A stretch of DNA of 64,000 nucleotides from Oreocharis arfaki. Taxonomy: Eukaryota > Chordata > Aves > Passeriformes > Paramythiidae. The stretch covers positions 276 to 64,275 of the forward strand of contig VZRR01012434.1 in assembly GCA_013398015.1 (NCBI GenBank), read 5' to 3'. Below the pieces are notes generated by a model that saw only the letters and a program-made list of their open reading frames with translations, searched no databases and was not told where the DNA came from. How positions within the stretch are numbered: position 1 is the first letter of the stretch; every line of letters starts with the position of its first letter. The translations under genes were made by a program, and so were the position numbers. This document shows positions 13,901-25,900 of the stretch, in pieces.

Positions 13901-16900
13901 GGGAGGGGGGAAAATAAAACTTTGGGAGGAATGTGTTCCAGAACATCCACAGGACAGGGAGGGACGGAGTGGGCTGGCCCCGCTCCCCTCTGCAGGTTGG
14001 GGACCCCCCTGTTCCGTGGCCACCAGCCCTCCCTGTGACAGACTGCAGGACACCTGCGGTGGCACTGCTCCACGGCAGGGACGTTATCAGGGCAGGAGGG
14101 ATCAGGTGCACATGGAGATTTTGCTGATCCCTTCTTTTTGCAGGATTTGGAGGAAATTTGATACTGATTTCAGGGTTCGGTTGCAGTGCGAGGAAACGCG
14201 GGGACTTTGTGAACCTCATCTGCTGACCTTTGAGCAGGAGTTCAAAGGCAGCGTCGGAGGTGTCCTGAGGGAAGCAGAGGGGGCTGGGGTGTCCCAGGGA
14301 AGGAGAAGAGCCTTGGGGTGCTCCTGAGAGCTCCTTAAGCATCACTGCTGGATGGGGCGGGGGCTATGGAGGGAATTGTCCCCTCCTGGGTGGAGGTTCA
14401 GACCGAGGTTTCCTTGGTCACAAGCAGTCCCAGGAAGAAGGGAAGGGGGTTCCTGTGCTGTCACCTGCTTTTCCTCCTTTTGAGGGAGCCAGACGTGGCT
14501 CTGCTGACTCTTTGGGGGGCTGTCAAACAGCCCCCAGTCCCAACCAGCATCTGCACTTGCAGGAGAACCTGGAGACAGCCAAGGTGTGAGAGGTCTTTGG
14601 CTGGGTTTGAGAGCCAGTTCTTAGAGGGAAAAAAATAACTACAGAGAAAGTACCCAAGAGAAACCCACACAACAGCACCGATCTTTGTGCTGAAGAAACA
14701 CATTAAACTTTTCCCCTTTAATAAAAATCTTCCTATAAAACACCAATGATTTCCACCCCCCCACATCCCCAATTTAAAAAATACAAAGTTTTGTTTTCCA
14801 AAACTCGTCCAAGTTGATGAGACCTTGTCATTATTCTTATTAGGAGACCGTAATTAAAAACAAGTGGTCCCGGGGTGCTCCAGGTTTTAGAGGAGGCCTT
14901 GGCTTAAACACAATTCCATCAAGCAGGAGAGACCCCCAAAAGCAAGGGAAGTCAAGCGGGGGTTCCCAAGACACCATTAAACAAATCTCACCAGGTATGA
15001 GAGCTGTGATTGAGCATCCTTGGCTGAGCAGTACAAGCTCTCACATCATCTACTCATTCTTCCTTGCTCAAATCTTGTCGGGTTTTTTTTTCCCCCCTTA
15101 ATATTATTATTATTATTTTTCTTCACTGTGCAGCTAGTGGTTGCAATTGCTTTCCAGCTTCCCTTTGGCATGGAGATCTAAAAGCTGCAGTCTTATTTCT
15201 GTGCAGCTTTCACCATGCACAACAGATGTCTAGTTTGTTTAAAATATTCAACAGCCTAATGATTAATCAAGCAATTTCATCTACAAAAATATATAATTTT
15301 ATGCTGTGAGGCTTAGAAATGGTATTATCTGCTAGGAAAAAGAAAAACCAACAACTTTTGCGCTCATTAAGAGCCCTAAAAGCAGCTGGGCTTTGTAAAA
15401 CTGGGGCCTTTTGTTGTGCCTGGTTTCCCCCATTCCCCTCCTTCCCAGCAAGTGGGGAGCAGCTTCTCTGCAGCATCCTGGATTCCTGTCATCCTGCTTT
15501 GTCAGACCAGTATCTTGTTTCTTAAGAAATCCTCCTCAAGGAGCAAATCTCTGCTGTCACCTTCAGAAATTCCCTTTTGCAGCATTTCTGCCCAGAACCA
15601 ACCAAGAGGAGGCAAAATCCAAGGGCTGGGTCAGCACTCTTCAGGGCTGGGACACATTTCCAGCTCAAGGACTGGGCCCATGGGATCCTCCTGAGTGCAA
15701 GGTCCTGCACCTGGATCAGGGCAACCCCCAGTATCGCTCCAGGCTGGGGATGAAGCGTTGAGAGCAGCCCTGCCAAGGAGGATTTACAGTCCCAGTATCT
15801 GAAGAGGGTCTACAGGGAAGATGGGGAGGGCTCTTCATCATGAATTGTAGTGCCGGGACAAGGGATAAAGGTTTTAAACTAGAAGAGGGCAGGTTCAGAC
15901 TAGCTGTAGGGTAGAAAGATTTTACAATGAGTGTGGTAAAATACTGGCATGGTAAAGCCTCAGAGAGGTTTCCACGGGATGTCTCACCCATGGAAACATT
16001 CAAGGTCAGGTTGGATGGGGCTTTGAGCAGCCTGACCTAGCTGAAGATGTCCTTGCCCATGGCCAGGGGGTTGGACTGGATGACCTTTAAAGGTCCCTTC
16101 CAACCCAAACCATTCTATGATTTGCCTCACAGAGGCACAACTTTATTATGATGCCATTTTTTAGGACACCGTGTCCTCGATGAGGCTCTTACAGTTTGTC
16201 CCCTGGAGATTTGCCCCTTTGGGCTGAGCTGGGGCTAAGCAAGACTGCAACACTCCTTGGTACAACCCCAAAAAAATGCACAACCAGAAGAGCTGGAGAG
16301 ACTGAGATCTGCAATGTTTAGTTGCTGTGAGGACACTCACGACTGATTTAATAGCGTGAGACTCAAAGTGAACTGGTTTATTTTAAGCTCACTGAGACCA
16401 AGTTTGCCTGGCTAATGCATCCTGACTTTTAGATTGAAGACTTAAATATCTCGAGACTTTGGACAGATTCTTTGGAGGACACACGGCTTGGAGGAGGAAA
16501 CCAGATTCAAAAATAATACCTGGAATTGTTTCAATAGTTCTATATCTGATCTTACCAGGACCAACGGAGCAGCCAAAGTGTGGCCATCTGTTTCCGCTCC
16601 CCCCTGCCCTCCTGGCTGACTCCAAACCACCCCCCCAGCAGAAAAGGCATCGAGCATCCCGCAGAGGAAGGACAATTCAATAAACCTAACCCCAAAAAGG
16701 AACACTTCATTTTAGCAGAGGAAGCCGTAGTGATGTGACTCACTCGGTGGCTTCTGAGGCTCCCCCCCACCTTTCAGCGCTGTCACTTGGAGGTTATTTC
16801 TGTGTTTGCCCCGTTACAACCATGCACCTCTGGAGCTGTGTGCCTCCCCAGAGCATCAGGGTGGTTAAAGACATCTTTGGGAGTGCTGCCTGCTGAGCTG

Positions 16901-19900
16901 AGCACTCTCACAGGCTGGGATACACGGGAGCCATCAGGGATTGTGCACCTCCGTTCCCTGGGACGAGCATATGGCAGACAGGCAGAGTTTTCGCTCTGCT
17001 TCCCCCTGCTCCCGACCCACCAGGTTCCCTGCCAGGAATGTGCCTGGCCAGCCCTGTCCCTCCAGACGGGACATGGGGAGGGGGATCATGCTTCATCAGA
17101 CTCAGTTGCCTCCCTCACTGCTCCAGGGAAACCTGTCCCGCCTCCCATCCTGGCCCTTTTCTGGTCTGGGTCATGTTTTCTTATTGTGGTTTCATCACAG
17201 AGTCCTTCCTTTGTTTAATTTGGCCACTCCAAAGAAAGCCGTGATAGGAGCATCATCCACAGCTCTGGAGGTGGCCACTGTGACCATGCTGGGGACAGCT
17301 CGAGTGGCAAATACTCAGTGAGATTCACCTCACACCAGCTCAAGGGCTGTGGCTGCTGCACACGAGGGAAGGAAGGCTCACGGCAAAGAGCCTCTCTGGC
17401 CAGGATGGCTCTGAGACACAAACTCTGCTCAGACAGAGCCACTGAGCAGCAAGGCGGGTTTGTCAGGGATTTTCCTGCTGCCATCCCGAGCCAATTCTCC
17501 ACCTGCTGCACCCTCCTTCAGACAAGTGGCGAAAACGGACCTCGGGGATGGTCTTTTCAGGACTGGCCTATTAAGCCATCTGTATGGCCACATTGGCAGG
17601 AGGACCATACTGCAGCACAATATGTTGCCTCAGCAGAGGGAATACACTCAGAGCCCCCAGCACTTCAGCTGAGGGGGATTTTTCTGCCTTTTCCCTCGGG
17701 CACCACTGTAGAGCTGCGCTGAGAGGCAGCTCCATCCCCCAGCAGGAAGCTGTGTCTCATTACCACAGGTAAACAATTCCTCTGAACGTGACGAGTCAGG
17801 AGAGCATATTAAATATGTCAATATCTCAGGGTTTTTTAATCCCTGATCCAGAACAGCTTGTTGTGGCAGGGAAGGACCCCCCAGCATGGCTCAGAGCCCC
17901 ACCACAGCCCAGCTGGCATCTCCCCCTCTTTGAGGGGGTTGTGGGGACACCTGGGCAGGTGCCCTCACCCCTTGACCTCACCCACTCAAGCAAGTCTGAG
18001 CACTCACTCACACACTTGGGGCCTGCCTGCCCCAAGGATTTCCCTTGCTCAGTTATCACAACTGCAAGTAAAAACCAAAAAAATAATAAAAACTATCCAG
18101 CTATTTGGTTTTGAAACATCAACCCAAGCACCCGTTCATGAGTGACCTCCCTGCTGCAGGGTGGGCACCACATCGCAGCTCAGCAGCTCCGGTCCCAGCC
18201 CTTCCTCCCGGCGCACACGGAGGTGGCAAAAGCCACACGTCGCCCAAGCTGAGGCTGTGATGGGAGGAACAAACCCCAGCACGGCATTTGCAGCTTTACG
18301 TTCAGGCACGGGTGTGTCAGAGCAAGACAGGGTTGAAAACAGTTTGAGTTTTGACCTGTTTTATCGCGTGCTGCTTTTCCCGGCAGCCCTGTGCACACAA
18401 ACACAACGTGTGCTGTACTTACGGGGGTCCCCTCGTGTCCCCAGGGCTGCCTCCCCTGCAGAGGAGCCCGGTGCTCACGTACAGATCAGCCAGTCGCTGG
18501 GTTGTTTTCCCCCCGTGCTGACAGAGCAGTCTCCTGCCTTATTTGCACTGCGCTGCTCACATGCCGCTCCAGACACAGAATTATTTGTGTCCTCAGGGGT
18601 TTTTCAGGGCTCCTGGGTGCTGTGGCCTCCACTCACTTTGCGAACAGTTCCTTGTCTCCGGTGCACCTCTCTGAGCCCCGAGGAGGCACCAAAGCCCCCA
18701 CCTTACAGACACGGAGTGGAGAAGCTCTCAGTAGTTTCCGAGACTTTTGTTTGCCTGGCTGGAGGTGGCAAAGCCCAGATTTTCCAATGCACGTTGTGTT
18801 ACTGTGAGGTTTCCATGTTCAAAGCACAGCCCCACCTGTACCAGCCAGATCCCCTCCTCTGCTGTGCCTGGGTACGCACAGGGCACCCTAAAAGCAGGTC
18901 ACAGGCACTCAGACCCCAACAGCTCCCTAGGTCAAAGCAAGCCATGGACACAGGAGCAGCCTCTTCCCACACCTGCAGCAGCCAGAGACACAACCAGCCT
19001 GCTCAGATCCAGCCCTGCACCTCATGTTTTGGGGCCCCCAAGTACCAGCAGCAGCTCCCTACACCCTGGCACAGCCCTGGCGCTGCAGGAAGTCCCCAGG
19101 GCTGGGCAGGAACACGCTGATCCCCACACACAGCACCTCCCCGTGGCTCCCAGCCTCGCACAAAGCACCCACAAACCAGAGCACAATACCCAGCTCAGTC
19201 TTACCTTGAAAGCTGCTGTGCTCAGGAGAGCCAGACCTCACACCCCCACAGGCTCCTCACCTCCAGCCAGCAGCTCTGAGCAGCTCCAGCTGCTTTATCA
19301 CCTCCTCCTCCTCCTCTGCTAGGTGCCTCTGCCTTCCTGAGAAGGGTCCCACAGCAGCAGAGCCTGCTGTCATACCAATCCCTCTCCCTCCCCAATCCTT
19401 TGGATTTTGAGTCTGAGAGGGAGGCAAAGTGACAGCAAAGAGATGCTTCATATGCAAAAAAAGGATTTGCAGTGTGTTGCAGAGGTTTTTTTGTGGTCTG
19501 TACCCACTGGAACACAGCCCTACACAATCCCTGAGGCAGGTCTGACCCACATGTTCACTCCTGGAGGCAGAGGCTGCAGGGCAGTAATGTTGGGCTTTAA
19601 CACACATGTGGGTGAGCAATAAATGCATTGGCACAGCTGGCCACCCCCAAAACTTCAACATTTGGTGCATGACCTTGACAGAGTGTCCTAGTGCAGCTCA
19701 GCACCTGTGGATGTGGAGGTGTGTCCCTGCAAAACACGCCAGCCTGGCCGTGCACTGTCACTTGTGGGCAAAATGGGATGGCTGGGCCTTTTCTCCCACT
19801 GCCCAGGCTGGAGGCAGTGGACTTTGTCACCTGGATGGGATGAGCCATCCTTCCACTCTGTTCCCTCTGGGTAGGTGAGGACCAAGGCACTAGGAGCACA

Positions 19901-22900
19901 AATCTCTGCTCTCTCTGCTGCTGCTCAGTTCTGTCCCAGCTTGGAGCTGGAGAAATTGGGTTTCCCTCCTCTAGCTGTGCTCAGAGGCACTGGGGGGGAT
20001 GGCATCAGGAGCCATGAGAGGCAGGGGTGTGCTTGGGGGATTTTAGCCATCCAGTTCTTCCAAGGCAGCAGGGATGAACACAGCTTTCCATCGGCTTGTA
20101 AATCAGCCAAGCTTAACCCAAGTTTCTCAGAGACCGTCACAAGGAAGGAGCTTTCTATGAAAATTGCCCCCGTGCCAAATTGAAAAGCCCTTTCCCAAAG
20201 GGCCTTTCAAAGGAAACAGCTCAGCCGTTCTTAGAGCTGAGGCAAAGCCGCGTCTTTCCGCCTTAAATTCTCTCTCAGAACCAGCATCCTGCAGAGCCAG
20301 GCCCCCGGCACCCTCCAGCTCAGCCCAGCAGTTAACGTGACACAAGCAGCCAAACCCAGGGCCCGTGTGCCCACGATGCCCACGTGGGCCATGCCCGGGC
20401 TTTGCTTTCCTCTCTGGTGACCGTTGTTGTTGTTCCAGGAGAACCCGTACCTGTGCAGCGACGAGTGCGACGCCTCCAACCCCGACCTGGCCCACCCGCC
20501 CAAGCTGATGTTCGACAGCGAGGACGAGGGGCTGGCCACGTACTGGCAGAGCGTGACGTGGCGCCGGTACCCGGAGCCGCTGCTGGCCAACATCACCCTG
20601 TCCTGGAACAAGAGCATCGAGCTGACCGACGACATCGTGATCACCTTCGAGTACGGGCGCCCCACCATCATGATGCTGGAGAAGTCGCTGGACAACGGGA
20701 GGACTTGGCACCCGTACCAGTATTACGCAGACGACTGCATGGAGGCCTTCAGCATGCCAGCACGGAGGGTCCGGGACCTCTCCACCACCAGTGCCAACAG
20801 GGTTCTCTGCACGGAGGAGTATTCCCGCTGGGCGGGCTCCAAAAAAGAGAAGACCGTCCGGTTTGAGGTGCGGGACCGCTTTGCCATCTTCGCTGGCCCC
20901 GACCTCAAGAACATGGACAACTTGTACACCCGGCTGGAGAGCGCCAAAGGGCTCAAGGACTTCTTCACCGTGACTGACCTGCGCATGAGGCTGCTGAGAC
21001 CCGCCCTGGGGGGCACCTACGTGCAGAGGGAGAACTTGTACAAGTACTTCTACGCTGTCTCCAACATCGAAGTCACCGGCAGGTAATGGCTGCTGTATTT
21101 CTTTGGGCGTCTCTCCTCAGAGGGATGAGAAGAGGGTTATTGCTAGAAAACTGAGCCGTCAACGTTTCTGCTGACCGATGGATAAGCATTCCTCCCTCTA
21201 ATGCCCCTTCTCCTCAGGCAGGGCAGCAGATGTGTCCTTGCAGGGAACGGCTGCGGCACCTCCAAGGCTGTGTCCTCCTGCAGCTGGTGCTGGGGGAGCT
21301 GGGACATGGCTTGGATGGACACTCAGGGTCTGAGTTCCCTCCAGTACCCTGTCCCAGCTGTGCAAACACCGCCAGCCTTTGCCCAGATGTCTCAAGGGTG
21401 GTGCTGGTGGTTCTGGGGGATGGAATGAGGCTCACCCCACTAAACTCCAGCTCACTGCCAGTACAAGCAGAGTAGCACATCCCCAGTCAGTCCTGCACAC
21501 CCTGAGCAGCTCCAGCCCTGGGAGATGAAGTTTGAGGTGAGGGTAAACCCCTTGACAGATCTGGGGCAGAGGAAGCAGGAGGGGGTTTGTTTCTCCTGGG
21601 TTTTGTTTCTCATTTCTCTGTACGATGCCATATGTTACATTATGACATCAACCAAAAAAGCAAAGTAAGGTGGAAAAGTGCCGAGATGGCTGATTTCCCA
21701 TCCAGCTTGTGTGAGACTTACAGGCGAGAGGGGAAAAATCTCCCCATCACCCACCCCGTGCTAACAAGCATCACCACAGCGACAGAGGAGCCGTTTGTAT
21801 CGGTTCCAAACTGTTTGCTTCTGAGACTTGCAACTAGAAATGTTTGCAGGTGCCACCGAGGCTGGCTTTGAACGGGCTCCAAGGGGAAGGAAGCTGCAAT
21901 GAGGGATGGGAGAGCCCTTTCCACCCGCCAGGGCAGGCAGGAGGCAGCGGTGAGGGTCTTTCTCACGGCGTGGCGCCTGTCTGGGACAAGCAGCTGTGGC
22001 TCTCAGCTGGGCTGGGGGCATGTTGGGGTACCCACCGTGGGGATTACTCCAGGAGAGCACCTCCACGTGTGTCTGGTAGATTAGGACTGAATGTTTGATG
22101 TCAGTGCTTGTGCATCGAGCTCTGGCTTCCGAGTGTGGAGATCAGCACAGATAACCAAGGACTTGTTACTGCTCCCGCAGCAGCCTCGGGATACTCGATG
22201 TTCAAAGAGTTAAAATACTCGTGGTGTCCCGTGAACACCTTCCTCCTCTGAGCCATTTACCTTTCCTGCCTGTCTGGGCAGGATTTGTTGCTTCAGTACT
22301 TTGGACTTCAGGCCATGCTGGTGGGATTCTCCCCAAACCAGCACCTTGTCCTCCTCCCCAGTCCCCCACCAGCTTTTGAACTCACTGGCCAAATTTAATA
22401 CCATTTAATAGTAGCAGAGATTGGTTCAAGACACAAAATCCTTAAAAATTCTGTGAAAAGAGTTTTTTCAGCTAACAATTCAGCTAGGGAAGGGGAGAAA
22501 AACCCTTTCAAACACACCCAGGGCTGGGGGAGGCGCAACCTGTAGGAGAGGTCCCAAATTCCACAGCCACGGCGAGGGCAGCTGGAGCCAGGGGTGGCCG
22601 GGCTGCGAACGCCCTGTGGAAGCTGCAATGCTGCTTTTCGGCCGGGGCCAGCACGGGGCAGGTTGGGGTTTGTTGGCTGATCCCTGCCGGCCTCTCCCCG
22701 GGCTGGCGCGGTGCCGGCGTGGCCGCCTGCCCACGGCTGCTGCAGAGCAGCGGCTCCCGCTCCGCCGCTTCCCTCTTGGCTCCGCTCGCCAAAAACCGCC
22801 CGACCGCCTCCTCCAGGGCAGCAGGGCCGCTGGGGGGAGAGGGCTTTTCCTTGGCTGGGAGCAGGGAAAACTCTGAGATCTGCTTTTATCAGCTCAAACT

Positions 22901-25900
22901 CTAAGTTCTGAGCTACAGCAAGACGGAGCTTTGCACTGCTCCAGCTTGCTGGGCTGGTTCCCAGGAGAGAGGGACACTCATCCTGGGCAGGGAAGAGGTC
23001 AGTGCCTGCCCTGTGCTGACTCTTCCAGCCCCCGTGGGCACAGGGCAGGGAAGGTGAGCAGCTGAGGAGCTGTGGATAAGTGGTGTGTAAGATGGAGAGG
23101 CTCCCTGTGAATTAACTCTGCTCCTGTGATTATTCCAGTCCCAGCAAGCAGGTTTTTGCACTGAAAAGCAATCTAATTCCAGCTGTAAGCAAAGCCAGTT
23201 ACAGTGCAGGGACTAAAACCAAATTAAATCTTGTGTATGGCTCAACAAGGGATGGGTTATTGAGAGGAAGAGAGGAGAAATCAATGTGAGCCTGACAGGA
23301 GCACTGTGCAGGGAAGGGGGGAGGAAGAGCGGGCAGGAATGGGGATGGACACACACTGCCTCTTCCAGGACGTTTTGGAGGAACAGGAGGAAAGTGCCTA
23401 GATAAAACTGGGGTGCTGTAAGGGACCCACTACAGGGGGCATGGAAACAAGAGGGAAGATGATTGTGAAGAAATGAGGGGTCAAGGGCAAAAAGCAGCCA
23501 GAAAATTCCACCTGGAGAGCAGAGTGAGCAGCCCTGAGAGGCTGAAGGAGCTGTGCCTGGCCACAGTGTGTGGCAGTAGAGGAGCAGTGTGTGCTGGCAC
23601 AGTGGCATTGCCTGTGTCCCTGTACAGCACCGGGATCTTGGCAGTGCCCACAGGGTGATGAGGCACTTGGCAGCTCATTTCCAGCTGATGTTCATGGTCA
23701 AAGGAAGAGCAAAACACTGCCCTCAGAGCACTCCATGAGCCCGGGTGGTTTCTTGTTCTGCAGCCTTAACTGGTGGGTTCAGAGAGGTTTCTGTGATGCC
23801 CTCAGTCCATGTACTCCTGCCCCCCATCCAAGCACACCCCATCCTTCACACCTCAGCTTCACACCAAGGAAAAACCCCTCACCACAATCCCCCAGAGCTT
23901 CTGGGAAAAGCAGAAAGACGGAGCGAAGGACATGGGGACAAGGGGAAGGAGTTTTCTGCCTTCTCTTGCCCTGAGGGTCTGGTGCATCCTGGGGGTCACT
24001 GCTTCATTCCTGGGCGTTGGTACAGTGGGCTGGTCCCTCAGGGTCTCCTCTGCATCTCCTCCTCCCACAGCCTCAGCCAGGTCCATCTCTCCGTTCATGG
24101 CTGACAGTTTATTTTTACTCTCTTCTTGGTATCTTTTTCTTTTCTTTTTTTTTTTTTTTTCCCCTTTCTTCTTCCGTCCTGTCCCTATTGATCTGCAGAG
24201 TAACTGGAGATGCAGAAGAGTCAGGACAGGAATAGACACAAGCAAGCCCTTGGCCCGTGTGCTGTGCGTGTGCCAGGCAGGGTGGGGAAGGGAAGTGGAA
24301 GGACTTTTCCCCACAGATCTCTCTATTCACTGCTTAATTTTCTCCTCGGAGCAGCAATGAGCTCGGGCACGGGTGAATGAGCTTTCCCTGGCTGCCGGGG
24401 CTGGCGGTGAGAGCCGCTGGTTCTCCTCCCATTCCACCCTGGGTCTCTTTGGAGTAATTTCTTCCCCTTCATAACGTCAGTCACTGCCGTGCTCAGCGGG
24501 GCACGCTCCATCACAGAGACATTAATAAGCTGTAATTGAAGTTAATGTGCCATGGCCAGGACATGTGGATCCAGTTAGGAGAAATCAGATTGAGCAGAAG
24601 TGAATCAATTTTAGGCTGATTATTAGGAGTTCTCTTCTCTGTCCTGCCCTGCCCCAGTGCATGCACTGTCTGTCTGTCTGTCTGTCTGTCCATGGTGCTG
24701 GCGATGAGCAGTCCCTGGAGGAAGGCAGGAGGAGGGAGCATCCCTCATCACTGAACAGCTCCATGGAACAGGGCCTCCTCTCGGGCTGCACTCAGGCCAA
24801 AGAGGCACCAACAAGATGAGGTTTCTAGTTCTGAAGTGGCATTTCCTTTCCTCACCTCACCAATTGCTTTTCTCAGGCTTTCCTTGGCTGCTGCTTTGCT
24901 TACACAAAAGAATTAAAGGGGAAGCCCTTTGTGCTCCCCTGCTCCTTTCCCTGCCTTCCCCTGGTGTGTTCCATTCTGTGCATGGATGCTCTCCAGGAGG
25001 ATTTTCTCTCCACATGACTTGGAGAGTTTGTACCAGTGGAGCAGAGCAACTTTGGCCAGCCTGTTATCCTGGTGCCAACAGGATCATGCCCTCCACACTT
25101 GGAGGATCAAGGCCACCCTCAAAGGCACCTCCTGCAATAAATGGAGCTGGAAATGGTCAGTGGTACCCGCATGCAAGGGATATATTTTTCTGCATTTGTG
25201 GTGAATTTTGAGATGTGGAGATGATCGATGCTGCATTGCTTTTAAAGATGAATTCCTGGTCACTGCCTCCTCCTCTCAATGAGGGCAGCTCAGTGCACTT
25301 CCCCTGTGGTTGTAGCTCAGCTTGAACCAGGGGTGCCAGCACAAAGCACATCCCGGCTGCCCTTGAGCTGCTGTGCCCTGGTTGGACATTCCTTCTTCTG
25401 GCTCTGTTGATGATGTTGTGGGAGACCTTCCAGCTGATCTTGACTTCTCCAGCAAAGCTGTCTTTAAATAGGAGAAAAGGTTTGGTTCGTGGAAGAGTCT
25501 CTTGTTGAGGGTCTCAGATCTTGTGTGATGGCTGGTGTCGTTGTTGAGCATCTCGCCCTGAGGAGCAGGGTATGTCGCAGATCGACATTAACAATCAGGC
25601 ACGGACGCAGGTTTCATACACACACCAAGGTCTCGGGCCAATGGGCAAAAGCCTGGCCCCTCGTTTATTTTCACACTTATATACATATGTACAGACAATC
25701 AACAATTGGATGAAGAGGTTAAGCCTCTCCAAATTGATAGGATATAAATTCAGTCCATCACCTTCCTCCGCCTCTGGAGAAGGAATGCAAAACAATTCTA
25801 AAAGTACAGCCTAGAAAAGATTCGTTACAAAAACATGGGCATTGTTTATCTTACAACTTATGAGAAAGTCCTTCACTGCTAACGCGAACAAAGCATGCAG

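Larger units (their letters stand above)
3309..20438 (+). other. NTNG2 intron 1 (between coding exons 1 and 2)
   Basis: This 17.1 kb intron holds no exon that I can support. It contains a 24-unit GT microsatellite (10897-10944), a CpG-rich island (about 11840-12120) and a CR1 LINE tail (about 15660-16123). Several long open frames occur (for example 18161-19120), but they sit in GC-rich sequence that is poor in stop codons. They show no recognisable domain and have no phase-compatible splice sites. Confidence 0.8.

Noticed and set aside
18161..19120. 319-codon open frame on the plus strand
   Set aside because: It lies in NTNG2 intron 1 in GC-rich sequence with few stops. It has no recognisable domain, several overlapping frames are equally open, and it is mixed in amino-acid character. 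Most likely chance.
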